The notes under the pieces: generated by a model
Database searches by the model: none
Told to the model about the DNA's origin: nothing
The model's input: only the letters and a program-made list of their open reading frames with translations
Shown here: piece by piece, positions 11,401-22,344 of the stretch
Layout: every line of letters begins with the position of its first letter
Position numbering within the stretch: the stretch's first letter is position 1
Assembly: GCF_900964775.1 (NCBI RefSeq)
Contig: NC_041818.1
Location: forward strand, 9,631,332-9,695,331
DNA length: 64,000 nucleotides
Direction of reading: 5' to 3'
Source: Scleropages formosus
Lineage: Eukaryota; Chordata; Actinopteri; Osteoglossiformes; Osteoglossidae
Translations under genes and position numbers: made by a program

Positions 11401-14362
11401 GCGTTCTTTCGAAAAATTCGAAACCGCCTGTCCGCTTCTGTCAAAGACGAGCAGCGTCGACGGAAACCGCGTCAGCCTCGGGAGACAGCTCGGTTAACGT
11501 CTACAAAATCCACACGCCAAAGGATGACAAAACGCTTTCGGGGGTCATCGTATCATAGCAAATAACCGATGTTATCAGCGCATCGTGCGACCACACGACC
11601 GACTCCAAACCTCCTCGTCTCAGCTCGATACGCGAACGTGCGTCACGTCGTTTGACGTTCGCACGGACGCGTCGCTACGCGTCGGCAGGCGAGAGCGGGG
11701 CGGCGAAGGATGGCCGTAACATCTCTCACCCTCTTGGCCGCTATAGCTGCGGTTGTATTTGGTCACAAACTCTTTGAACGCGGACAACAGATCCACAGAT
11801 TCCTGCGGAAGGAGAGCAGAGAGATGACACGTCACGACCGAACGTATCCGGACGGGGTGGAGCCGCAATCCTTTTCACGCACCCGAGCCGCGTTACCTGT
11901 TCGTGAGCGTCGGGGGAGGGAGCCCCCGGGTCGGTCCTGTTGCTCCCTGCGAATGGATTCGAGAAAGAACACATGTGGGCTTCATCTTTGTAGGTTACAT
12001 GCGGTAGCTCGACGCATCTGCGGCGCGGGGGGCCGAGCACTGACCTGTGGGCTGACACTTCTGCTTGAGGAGCGTGGACTTGCTCAGCCAGGGGATGTCC
12101 CAGATCTCGAACGCGCACACCTCCGCCTGGGGGTACGGCCGTACGCGGAAGGGGAGGAGGGAAACGGAAGGGGACACATACGATTGATTTCAAAGGACGA
12201 CCCGATATTGGTTTAAAAATCGAGAAGGGGCTGAAAACCGAGGGTTCGGAGCCATCGGTCATCAGCTACCTCGTTTTTTCCAAGTGAAACCGGTACAGAG
12301 TGGGGTCGCGGCGTACAGTAGGGACAGTTATTCCGCGAGTGACGTCAACTTGGATGAACCCAAAAGAGCAGGCAGAGGGCGACCGCCAGCAGAGAGGTTC
12401 CTGCACGCTGACCCGAAGTCACGCGTCCACGAGGTCGCTCATCACGAGGTCCGGGTCACGTGACGAGGAGCCGCAGAGCCGACTCTTGCGTAATCTCAGC
12501 GAGGCTCGCGCAGGCACATATCTGCCTTGACTCGGAGTTGCCTTTGCCGGAACTTTCTTCCCTGTGAGGTGCGCAACGTCACGCGCCGATGCGCGCCGCT
12601 AAAGGGTGGAGGCCGGAGATCCGAGCGCGCGGCGTGACGTCAAACGGGACCAACGCGCTCCAAGAGGGAGGCAGACACACACGAGCCACCTTAATCACAG
12701 GCTCAGGGGTTAGAGACACTGGCATTACCCATGATGCAGTGCTGTAATGAAGCGGTACGGGTGACACCTTGACCAGACCCCTGAACCGTAGATTTGGTCG
12801 GCGGCAGCAAAACCGCACACGATGACATGGGTAAACAGGCTCAAGAGCGTGATGGGAAGTGCGTTTCTCTCACCTTCAGTCTAGCGGCTTCTGCGTGGAA
12901 CTCGCACGTGGTGGGGTCAGCCGAGGTCGACTTCTTACACAGGGTGTTTCCCAGCTCCGCCACGATGCTGTACTTCATGCCTTTTACCAGCTGTACAAAC
13001 ATCATGGCGAGACACGTGTCATTCAGCCGAACCTCAGAGCTCCGGCACGGGACGCACTCGGGGGAGACCCCGCCGGGCTCGCGCACACATAAAGACCCTC
13101 GGAGAACTTAGCAGCAGATCATTTACAGGAAAGTGTGCGAGGAAAATGGGGTACACACATTTTCTGCAACGCACACAGATCCCAAACCCGCACAACACGC
13201 CAGCGTCTCGGCAGCTTTTGCGAGAACAATGGAGGCCGCGGCACGGAACGATCCGGACGGGACGGCGGAATGTTCCCGCGCGGCTCACGTGCAGCACGCC
13301 CTCGTGACGGGCGCCATGCATGCGGGACGAGCGACGCAGCGGGGGAGCCCATCCTCCAGCTCCAGCCTTTAAATATCTTAGTAAGCATGCACACATCAGA
13401 TGAGTTGGTTCCCTCACTTATCAAACTGACACAAGTGAAACGTTACTAGATAACGGCATCCAAAATACAGCAGAGCGGCACCGGCAGTGAGCGCAGTGAT
13501 TGCGACGGTTCTCCAACAAACTAAAGGTTGTCGGGTCGAGTCCCCCTCCCGCTTCAGCAGCCTCCATCAAGGGACTGGTACAGTAAGAATGCTCTGCTTT
13601 CACACACACACTTTCTGAACCGCTTGTCACGGGGAACCAGAGCTTAACCCGGCAGCTCAGGGCGTAAGGCCGGAGGGGGAGGGGACACACCCAGGACGGG
13701 ACGTCAGTCCATCGCAAGGCACCCCAAGCGGGACTCGAACCCCAGACCCACCGGAGAGCAGGACCCGGTCCAACCCACTGCGCCCCCCCGCTCTGCTTTT
13801 ATAAATTGGTAAATCACTGTAAAGTTGGATAACGTTTTAAGTCACCGTGGACAAAGGTTATCAGCTAAGTAAAGGACAATAATAAGAATTTTTTTAAACA
13901 ATTATTTTTCAAGTATTCTTTTTCTTGTCATTATTGGTATCATAGGGGATGCGGTGGCGCAGTGGGTTGGACCGCAATCCTGCTCTCCGGTGGGTCTGGG
14001 GTTCGAGTCCTGCTTGGGGAGCCTTGTGATGGACTGGCGTCCCGTCCTGGGTGTGTCCCCTCCCCCTCCGGCCTTATGCCCTGTGTTACCGGGTAGGCTC
14101 CGGTTCCCCGCGACCCCGTATGGGACAAGCGGCTCTGAAAGTGTGTGTGTGTGTGTGTGTGTGTGTATTAGTATCATTATTACACACCTGCCTATTTAAT
14201 AATAATAACAACAATAATAAATATTATTATAGTAAGAATTATTATTTATAGGTATTCTTGTTGTTGTTGTTATTATTATTACACAATACCTATCTACTTA
14301 ATAATAACAATTATTATTACTAGTAGTAGTAGTAGTATTATAATAAGAATTATTATTTCTAT

Positions 14363-14397
<35 letters not shown>

Positions 14398-14676
14398 GCA
14401 TACCTGCCGACTAGCGGATATGACCCTGGTGACCCTCCTCAGGTACACCCCGCCGGAGCCCACGTTGTACTGTCCTTCTGCGAACCTCAGCGCTCTCAGC
14501 AGTCCGGGGTCCGAATCCGACAGAGCCACCGCGCTGGGGGCCCCGGGAGCCGCGTGCGGCCCTCCGACCGCACCACCCCCGTCCTGCGCCACGACCAGCC
14601 TGGTCGTCAGGGCCAGGATGAAGAAGAGGCAGAGAGAGGAGCGACAGCGCTGCTCTCCGCCGCCGGCCTCCACCAT
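8462..14676 (-). CDS. CTSF: Cathepsin F, lysosomal papain-type cysteine protease
   Basis: Fourteen minus-strand exons: 14404-14676, 12874-12990, 12045-12126, 11897-11946, 11730-11802, 11324-11437, 11088-11236, 10425-10521, 10255-10335, 10013-10132, 9783-9847, 9584-9674, 9324-9382 and 8462-8536. The sum is 1446 nt, or 481 aa; human CTSF is 484. A signal peptide ([17 protein letters not shown]) leads into a cystatin-like pro-domain ([15 protein letters not shown], then [13 protein letters not shown]). Next come an ERF/NIN-type propeptide ([24 protein letters not shown]) and a papain fold starting at about [12 protein letters not shown]. Catalytic Cys is at about 292 (CGSCWAFS), His at about 428 ([12 protein letters not shown]) and Asn at about 448 ([11 protein letters not shown]). 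The start at 14676 directly precedes the signal peptide; an in-frame ATG 25 codons upstream (14751) is possible. The last exon reads [20 protein letters not shown], with one more Cys than the human ending. The locus is far richer in GC and CpG than its neighbours. Confidence 0.96.
8801..9010 (+). repeat. TG-tailed tRNA-SINE, copy 1
   Basis: Inserted in the last CTSF intron. It is bounded by a perfect 15-bp duplication TAATACACATGGATG at 8786-8800 and 9011-9025. The pol III B box GGGTTCGAGTCCCGC is intact. The tail is unusually short (TGTGTATGGG). Confidence 0.9.
10575..10935 (+). repeat. Second tRNA-SINE family (class C) in CTSF intron 7
   Basis: Contains the fish SINE phrases GCACGTTCTCCCCGTGTCTG and CCCGTTTCCTCCCACAGCAC, then a (TG)n stretch at 10765-10802, and ends near CAGGATAGACTCTGGACC. 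It is not the same family as the TG-tailed SINE. It runs antisense to CTSF. Confidence 0.75.
12455..12464. promoter_or_regulatory. Exact CLEAR 10-mer GTCACGTGAC in CTSF intron 2
   Basis: The palindrome GTCACGTGAC is the consensus site bound by TFEB/TFE3/MITF at lysosomal genes. It lies in a CpG-rich intron of a lysosomal protease gene. Two TGACGTCA sites (12340-12347, 12635-12642) flank it. Function is inferred. Confidence 0.5.
13601..13789 (-). repeat. TG-tailed tRNA-SINE, copy 2
   Basis: Inverted copy between duplications GCTCTGCTTT at 13591-13600 and 13790-13799. It lies in CTSF intron 1. The (CA)n at its left end is the inverted tail. Confidence 0.9.
13944..14166 (+). repeat. TG-tailed tRNA-SINE, copy 3
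   Basis: Flanked by ATTGGTATCAT (13933-13943) and ATTAGTATCAT (14167-14177), a duplication with one difference. It carries a B box GGGTTCGAGTCCTGC and a (TG)n tail. It lies in CTSF intron 1, antisense to the gene. Confidence 0.88.
14195..14400. repeat. ATT/TTA trinucleotide-rich tract
   Basis: A/T trinucleotide repeats, purest as (TTA)n at about 14362-14397, abutting the CTSF exon 1 donor (at about 14402). Confidence 0.85.
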
Positions 14677-14935
14677 CGTGACACCTCGAGTCGAGCAGCG
14701 AGCAGAGCCCAGAACAAGGAGCGGATTCCGCAGCGACGCCCGCTTTTCCACGTCCCTCGTGAACGTCCCTCTTTAAGTGCGCGCGAGCCGCCCACTGCGA
14801 GCCGCCTCCAGCCGGTGCCGCTACGCCAAACTTGTTTGTTTTGACCCGCATCTGGGAGGGCGGGGCTGGGCGGGGCGGGGCGCACGGAGGGCTTGTGACG
14901 TCAATAAGCGGTTGCTGGGGCGGTGACGTCACCAT
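14677..14935 (-). promoter_or_regulatory. CTSF promoter region with GC boxes and two CRE palindromes
   Basis: Immediately upstream (minus strand) of the CTSF start codon. Overlapping Sp1-type GC boxes (GGGCGGGGC) lie at 14853-14880. Perfect TGACGTCA palindromes lie at 14896-14903 and 14924-14931. There is no TATA box near the gene. The CpG density suggests an unmethylated island promoter. Confidence 0.6.
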
Positions 14936-16499
14936 TCCAGGGATTTTGAGGGATTCGTGCGAATTAAGGTGGCGCCTCCTACAGTCCGATACGAATGATC
15001 CGTGTCGGAGTGAATTTGCCCGCGCGCACGGGACTCGAGGGACCCTTTCCACACTTCTACATTTCGTGTTGATAACTTCTTCAGTATATGTGTATAACAC
15101 ACGTACAAAATGCATTATATGCAGGATTATATTTGTATAACCCAAAGACAAATCATTTTTACATTTGTTTTTATAACTTTTTTGTATACAATAATGTTCT
15201 AATAATAATGTAATATTATAATATTGTATAATAATTTTCTTTTGCAATAATCATAATAATGTAACGGCATTTCATCTAAAAATCCGGTTCATAACTTTAG
15301 ATGAGGCATTTAGTGTAAAGCGACTTGTCAAACAATCACCATTCCTGATATTTACCCATTTTATACAGCATTTTATTTTTACTTTACCAGTTAGTCCAAG
15401 TACTTTGATCAAGGGCACTAAGACAGGAGTGTGAGTCGAACCAACAACCATAAGGATGAAGTGTATAACACTCAAAACCCATCCCATTCTTGCTTACAAC
15501 GGCATTCTGTAAAATGTATTATTTATAGAATTTATTCTCTATAATTTCTTTAATTATTAGTCTATTTCTTACATTAAATTATTTTTAAATAATAATAATA
15601 ATAATAATACAGTCTAATGTTACTTTATCTTTAAATGAAAGAAGTCCATCTAATTGATGTTTCCTGGTAATCTGTGAGCTTTTTACCATCAATAAAGAAC
15701 CGATAAAAAAACAAAAAAAGACCTTTGGCAAATGTTCTGATTTCATTTACTTTAATCCGAATGATTTTATTTCTTCCTGAATTAGACATTTTTACTGGCA
15801 GTGGCTATCGATTGATTTTGCACCACGACTAAAATCATCACTATATTATCTCATGTTTGGTGCCTATACAAAGGTAGAGATGCTACAATGAAATTAACAT
15901 TTGTGAGAAAGTGTACATCCAGTGTACGGACAAGGAAACAGTTGCCTGCTTTCTCCAGCTTTGCAGGCTCACATTCTTCGCCACTGGTCCCAAAAGCTTT
16001 TTCTGGCTCTTTCTGTCCTCATGTATTTGGAAAATATCTCCTCTGCTTCTGTCTTGTAGGGCCTTCACATGGTTCCTAACACTTGCCTCCTGCCTTCCCC
16101 CTTGTTTTGTGGAAACACTGGGTCATCTGCCCATGGTTTCTGTAATCTGCTCTACAAACACATGACAGAAGATGGACCCTGATCTCCCAAGAAAATCCTC
16201 CAGGACTGCAGTATAAGCAACGCTTGTTTAGCTCTCAATCACGAAGGTAGAGTGTGAGCTCAACAGGCTATAATTGAGTGATCCTCTGTGATTTGTCCCA
16301 GTCTTGTCTTTTCACAACACCACTCAAAGTAGCCACAGAAGAAACACTAACCATGTTTTTGCACCACACTAGACTACTCCAATTATACACCACCGGTCGT
16401 AATGTTTTTGCTGGATTGCTTTGGCTCTTTCCGAAGCCCGTGTTTATCATACACTCTTATGTCATTCGTGTCCTCAAAGAAATCTAATGCCAAAGTGAA
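14936..16499. other. CTSF-GNG3 spacer, mostly unrecognised
   Basis: AT-rich, with an L2-tailed SINE relic (minus) at about 15295-15480. From about 15880 to 16460 there is unrecognised sequence that looks interspersed because it borders the LINE relic; no family is named. Confidence 0.4.
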
Positions 16500-17315
16500 T
16501 ATTACACGTTAACAAAGCACTGTGACATACTGTAAGTGTAGTAAACCACTCTGGGTATGACTGCCAAATTAATAAATAACAGTTTTTGCTGTTGTTGATA
16601 CATGCCATGGAGTTGACGTTGAGTCTTGGGAGCACTATAGGGGGTGCCCAGAAACTTTGGTCCTCCGTTTGTGACCTTAGTGTTAAAAGGGAATTTTCCA
16701 TTGCCATTGTGATTGAGCCCATGCTGGTGACGCACTTCTTCTTCTTCCTTTGGTTCTCCCTCCCATTGCAATCTTCTCGAGAGAACCCAACCTTCACATG
16801 ATATGTCCAAAGTACAATAACCTCAGTATCATGATCTGTGCCTCTAGTGAGAGTTTTGGTCTGTTCCGATCCAATATCCATCAATTTGGCATCCTTGAAA
16901 CTGTCCTCCAGCACCATAGTTCAAAGGAGTCTCTGTTTTTCCCGTCATGTTTTGGTAAAGTGCAGCTTTCACATCCGTGCAGTTTTAGAAATGCCATCGC
17001 TTGTACAATTCTGCTCTTTGTTCTCATGCATACATTAACTCATTTGGAGATATTTTCCAGATCTTTCGTTGCAGCTTGACCTGAGTGTTAGTTTTTGGCA
17101 GAAGTTGTCAAAGACTTTTATGTCAGTACCATCAACACTGAAGTTCGCACACTTGTCACGTTTTTTTGTTCTGATTTAATCACACCCCCGTTTCTTTGCT
17201 CTCCACTTTGATTTTTCAACAGGGTTTCGCAGTCTTCTTTGCTCTCTTCTGTTAGTGTGGTGTCATCAGCACGATGGAGATTGCTAATGTTCCACTGATT
17301 TTCAATCTAATAAAT
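16500..17315 (-). mobile_element. RTE-like LINE relic (3' part of the reverse transcriptase)
   Basis: On the minus strand, broken frames give RT-like pieces in order: RADDTTLTEESKEDCETLL (the F/YADD box with Tyr replaced), then FELWCWR, ILRLLYFGHIM and GSLEKIAMGGRTKGRRRS. That order and wording are typical of the C-terminal third of RTE/BovB-clade ORF2. Several stops and frame changes show it is dead. No 5' part was found. Confidence 0.65.
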
Positions 17316-17461
17316 TACAGTAACACTGAAGTATTGTAAAGTCGTAGTGTGTCCGATAGGAATGGTACACGAAAGAACCATTAAACGAATGTAATGGGAA
17401 AAGAGGAATTGAATAAGCACTACTTATGAAAGTGCTTGCTTCCTAAAGATGCAGGCCTCAG

Positions 17462-17463
<2 letters not shown>

Positions 17464-17496
<33 letters not shown>

Positions 17497-17671
17497 ACAC
17501 ACACATTGACTGAAACTGCTTGTCCCAAGTGGCGTCGCAGCAAGCCGGAGCCCAGGGGGGACACACCCAGGAGGGGATATCAGTCCGCCCCAGGGCACCC
17601 GAAGTGGGACTCAAACCCCGGATCCACTAGAGAGCAGGCACAGGCCAAACCCGCTGCACCACCACACCCTC
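17464..17671 (-). repeat. TG-tailed tRNA-SINE, copy 4
   Basis: An inverted, shortened copy; (CA)n at about 17464-17505 is its tail. The middle lacks part of the usual CCGGAGCCTAACCC stretch. No clean target duplication was seen. Confidence 0.8.
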
Positions 17672-17825
17672 CGCAAGCCTTGGTGATGACCCAAAAGTAT
17701 CCTCATAACAAAGGTGATTCTGTTTCTAAGACAGTGATTTATAATAATCAATCTTCATAGAGGACAGGATAGGAGAGACTATGCCATGTAAACATCTGTC
17801 TATTCTATCTAAATATATTGACTGA

Positions 17826-18040
17826 GGGGGTGTGGTGGCGCAGTGGGTTGGACTGGGTCCTGCTCTCTGGTGGGTCTGGGGTTCGAGTCCCGCTTGGGGT
17901 GCCTTGTGATGGACTGGCGTCCCGTCCTGGGTGTGTCCCCCCCCCCCCCCAATCTTACGCCCTGTGTTGCCGGGTTAGGCTCCGGTTCCCCGTGACCCCC
18001 TCTGGGACAAGCAGGTCAGAAAATGTGTGTGTGTGTGTAA
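17826..18040 (+). repeat. TG-tailed tRNA-SINE, copy 5
   Basis: Flanked by ATTGACTGA at 17817-17825 and 18041-18049. It contains a run of C at about 17938-17950. Confidence 0.9.
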
Positions 18041-18324
18041 ATTGACTGATATAGCAGCATTTGGAGGTGAAACTTGAAAACATATTGATATTATTGGAAC
18101 TCATAAGTCAGACCATCTAGTAAGACAGACTTAGCTACAACTCCCACCCCAGACCATTCTTTCATAAATGCAAAATGCGGAATTCTTTCTGAGAACATGT
18201 CAGCGTGAAATGCCTTGTGAGAAGCGGTCTCCTTGGACTCCAAACGCCTAGATCTCCACTGATTTAGTCAGTCTGTAAGAAAAGCAATGCATGGCACAGG
18301 TTGCAGAAAAAACTAACACGACAT

Positions 18325-19414
18325 AATGGTGACAGGAGTGTTTATTGAGATATTTTACACACCCCCAGCCCCCAAACACATTTTTTTATACAAACACACG
18401 CTGTCCCTCTAATCCACCCCGCTCTCCACTACACGTTCTTCTGAATGTGCAGCCAACAAAATGTGCGCGTTTGTGTCTCGAATCATAGATTACCTCTTTA
18501 CAAAGATACGTTATAATTTGTTTAAAGAAAAAAAACACTTGGTTCACAGATACGCATATTGCCAGGGTTGTGCTTTCTTGTTCTTCATCGGTATAATAAG
18601 GAATAGTACATGTCAGTTTCCAAATGGGTTTGATAGTTGCGTAGAGGTACAGAATATGATCAGATATTGGGGTTCCAATTACTTTTGTCATATTGTGAGA
18701 GATATTAGACTACAGATGCTCTAAATGCACAACTTAAATTATTTGCTAAGCTACCAAGAGACCTGTGAAAGGAACGCTGCTCAAAATGCCCCTAAACGTA
18801 AGCGATGTGACGTTTAAGTGGAAACTGCATCTTGAACTTAGTAAAATCAAGCTCAGTCTTCTGTAAGAAAAATAAAAAATTTTGCATCTTACTATGAATG
18901 CAACGCGGCTAGAGAAGGTAAGTCATTTTATAAAATCCGTTCAGATGTGGAAACCACTCGAATCAGCAAGATGGTACTGTTTACTGCGTTTACCGTCTGT
19001 CCATACATTTCTTACTCTGCCTTTGGTGGTTTTCATATTGACCGTTTCTCCGTTGTAATTTAGTTTTCAGATGAGTCTTCGCACACCTTTCTAATTTGTG
19101 TGCATAACCCCTTGGCCACATTCAAAGAAATGCACCTATCGACATTGATCACTGAAAGAAGTTAATGGCAAAATAATAAAAAAAAAAAAAAAAACATGAT
19201 ATTTCACAAAAGTAGTCGGAGTCTTGTGTATATAAACATCAAAACCTAGAGATAACGCACAAAGTATTTCCTGTGTCCCTCTCATAACCTTGTTATCCCC
19301 TGTCCCTTATTGTATCTGCCCTCTGGTCTCAGCGATGCTCTGAGTGTGGCTGCGTGTGTGCCTCTGTTCGCCCGTGTGTCATTGTAGATGCATGCTGTCA
19401 GTTCTCCGCTCTTC
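18325..19414 (-). other. Likely GNG3 3' UTR
   Basis: Continuous non-coding sequence downstream of the GNG3 stop. A minus-strand AATAAA at 18341-18346 is a likely poly(A) signal. A short poly(A/T) run lies at about 19178-19195. The 3' UTR extent is inferred. Confidence 0.5.
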
Positions 19415-19989
19415 TCAGAGAAGAGCACAGAAGAACTTCTTCTCCCGGAACGGGTTTTCGGACGTGGGAACAGGGGTGATGAGGGGGTCTTCGCAGGCAT
19501 GAGCATCACAGTAGGCCATCAGGTCTGCGGCAGCCTTTGACACCTATACGGTGGTGACCATTGTCAAACATGTCAAGATCACAGTTGTGAAGATCAACAA
19601 AATCCTCGAAGGGTAAATTTACAGTTTACAATAGCAGTAAATTTGCACTCATAGAAATATGCGAAATTGTGGTTACACCGCTGCATTCCGGAGCTTATGT
19701 TCATGTTTCACATAGTGAGAAGCAAAGCATTGTTATATCACCTGGAATTTTGCATATGCCTTGTTTTTATTTATGTTTCGTTGTATTTGAATAGGGGGGT
19801 GCGGTGGCGCAGTGGGTTGGACCAGGTCCTGCTTTCCGGTGGGTCTGGGGTTCAAGTCCCGCTTGGGGTGCCTTGCGATGGACTGGCGTCCTGTCCTGGG
19901 TGTGTCCCCTCCCCCTCTGGCCTTACGCCCTGTGTTGCTGGGTAGGCTCCGGTTCCCCGTGACCCTGTATGGGACAAGCGGTTCTGAAA

Positions 19990-20035
<46 letters not shown>

Positions 20036-21065
20036 TTGAATACGTTACATGGTGGCACAGCGAGTAGCACTGTCGCTTCAAAACACCTGGGCTGTTTGGG
20101 CCCGAGTTTAAATCCAGTTTAATAGGTGTCGCGTCTACACATCCTCCCAGTGTCTGTAGAAATTTCCTCTGGGTGCTCTGGTTCCCTCCCACAGTATAAA
20201 GACACTGTTCCAGGTTGACTGGTGACTCTAAATTGCCCAAGACTGCGACTGTGTGCGTGTGTGTGTGTGTGTCACTACCCTGGCACAGACTGGAGCTGCA
20301 TCCAGGGTGTACACCTACTGGCCTAACTCACAGTGATCTCGGGATTGACCAGGATAGCCACAGCAAGAATTAATTAAATTAAATAATTTTACACACATTT
20401 TCTGAACCGCTTGTCCCATACGGGGTCGCGGGGAGCCGGAGCTTAACCCGGCAACACAGCACGCAAGGCCAGAGGGGAAGGGGACACACCCAGGATGGGA
20501 CGCCAGGCCGTAGGAAGGCACCCCAAGCGGGACTCGAACCCCAGACCCACCGGAGAGCAGGACCCGGTCGAACCCACTGCGCCACCTCTAAATAATTTTA
20601 GAGAAATTAAAATAATTGAATTAAAATAATTTTATAAAATTCTGGCTAAATATTTTTAAAAACAGTGATTTGGTTCCAAGCCCGTGTCCTTGTCCTCTAT
20701 GCCACTTGCTATCTCACACAGAGCAAAAACAGGTCTTTAACATAACACATTTTCAATACAGTACAATACGAGATTATATTAGGTGAACAACACCAAAAAG
20801 TATCTGATATTCCTCTTCTTAACTAACCGGTTGCTATTTCCGTGCTTTTTAAAACGTGCTCATTGCTAATACGGAACAATCACCGTAAGAACGCCATCCG
20901 AAGAAAGAACTAATGAATGATGTAAACTGAATTTGACTCATGTGAGGCCCAGAGCCCGTGTCTCACCTTGATCCGGCCCATGCTGGCTTCAATCTTCAGT
21001 TGCTCCACCAGCTTCCTGGCCTGGCCAACACTCATGTTGCTGTTCACGGGGGTGTCTCCTTTCAT
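19415..21065 (-). CDS. GNG3: GNG3, G protein gamma-3 subunit
   Basis: Two coding exons, 20967-21065 and 19415-19543, give exactly 75 aa, the length of human GNG3. Gamma-3 pairs with a G-beta subunit at the plasma membrane and is chiefly neuronal in mammals. The start [20 protein letters not shown] and the helix [14 protein letters not shown] are visible, then [20 protein letters not shown] and the [13 protein letters not shown] terminus. CALL is a CaaX box ending in Leu, predicting geranylgeranylation. The intron is phase 0 after RIK. Two SINEs and a class C SINE have landed in the intron. GNG3 and BSCL2 are divergently transcribed, as in mammals, where BSCL2 was first named GNG3LG. Confidence 0.96.
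19794..20031 (+). repeat. TG-tailed tRNA-SINE, copy 6
   Basis: Flanked by GTATTTGAATA at 19783-19793 and 20032-20042. It has a long (TG)n tail, about 19990-20032. It lies in the GNG3 intron, antisense. Confidence 0.92.
20045..20370 (+). repeat. Class C tRNA-SINE in the GNG3 intron
   Basis: Begins ACATGGTGGCACAGCGAGTA and contains TCCCTCCCACAGTATAAAGA and (GT)n, then a diverged 3' part. It directly follows copy 6 of the TG-tailed family. Confidence 0.75.
20392..20588 (-). repeat. TG-tailed tRNA-SINE, copy 7
   Basis: An inverted copy flanked by TAAATAATTTTA at 20380-20391 and 20589-20600. Confidence 0.9.
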
Positions 21066-22278
21066 CCTGACACACAAGTACGCACTCTTTGAGACACGTG
21101 GGGACGCTTACGTGGGGCGTCACCGGGTACCCCGGCTTAAGAGACAATTAACAGACAAATTTTGTGGCTATTTCATCTTATCCAGAAATTCTCATATATT
21201 CTCTGGGACAAATACACAGCAGTGTAATCATTCGAAACTGTATCTCCTTTAACTGTGATGTGTGAGTATGAGTGTAAGTCATGTCACGGTTCATGTGTCC
21301 ATCGGGTTCGATGCATGAGGAATATGATTGGTGTTATTATGCCAGGGGAAGAAAATGTAGAATTTGTTGAGAAATTTTCAAGGCTGAACACTAAATACGC
21401 TCAAAAATCACAACATATCCTTCGGGTTTAACCTGGAAATTTACACAGGATACGAAACGAATCTGTAAATTATAACGTAGGTGTTATTTGACTCGGTAGG
21501 TGTGATTTTCTGCATTATTTATTAAATAATATGTTATCATAAGCACTTTATGTAGAGCACAGAGTATGTTCATTGGCCTATATTTCCATCATTGGTGTGA
21601 TTGGCCCTGTATACTATTTTACTTATGGTATATGAATATTTGTCGTTGCTTTGTATGTCTACAAATGGACTTTTTTTACAACAGGATCTTCACACTGGAG
21701 ATATATGTTATTTCTCATAAATCCATTTATTGCAAAGCCACTTGAATTTGTTTTGGAACTTCAATGGTTCCTATCTATCCAGTAAAGAAGTGTGTTCAAC
21801 ATATTCTTGCCTCAGATTTCTCCATCTGTTTCTCCAGGGACAGTTACACTGGTGTCACTTTTCCATCGTACTAAAAGTCCTCTGTCCTAGAAAACCTTTC
21901 TTCAGAGATTCATAAAAATAGAAATGTGGCATGGCACTCAAATATTTTCCAGTGAAAGGATTTAACCTGTTTTACTATTTGTGTTATGTATCTTTATATG
22001 GTATAGCAATTTTACAAATCGCATATCAAAAATTTTATCTCCGTATAGCAAATTCAATTTAATTCCTTGGTTTCTTTCTTTGGGGGTGCGGTGGCGCAGT
22101 GGGTTGGACCGCAGTCCTACTCTCCGGTGGGTCTGGGGTTCGAGTCCCGCTTGGGGTGCCTTGTGATGGACTGGCGTCCCGTCCTGGGTGCGTCCCCTTC
22201 CCCCTCCGGCCTTACGCCCTGTGTTGCCGGGTAGGCTCCGGTTCCCCGTGACCCCGTAAGGGACGAGCGGTTCTGAAA

Positions 22279-22344
<66 letters not shown>

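Noticed and set aside
13944-14100. A-box/B-box sequences as true tRNA genes
   Set aside because: The GGGTTCGAGTCCC boxes belong to SINE heads; they lack a foldable cloverleaf and are followed by SINE bodies with target duplications.
14411-15247. Minus-strand open frame of 278 codons over the CTSF start
   Set aside because: It runs through the promoter and exon 1 in the wrong frame for the signal peptide and cystatin-like region.
16474-16917. 147-codon minus-strand frame as a host gene
   Set aside because: Flanking frames give reverse-transcriptase motifs of an RTE-like LINE; this is part of the decayed element.
22281-22341. TG tracts as a CRISPR-like or tandem protein-coding repeat
   Set aside because: They are simple dinucleotide SINE tails without spacers; His/Thr or Cys/Val repeats in the open frames are artefacts.
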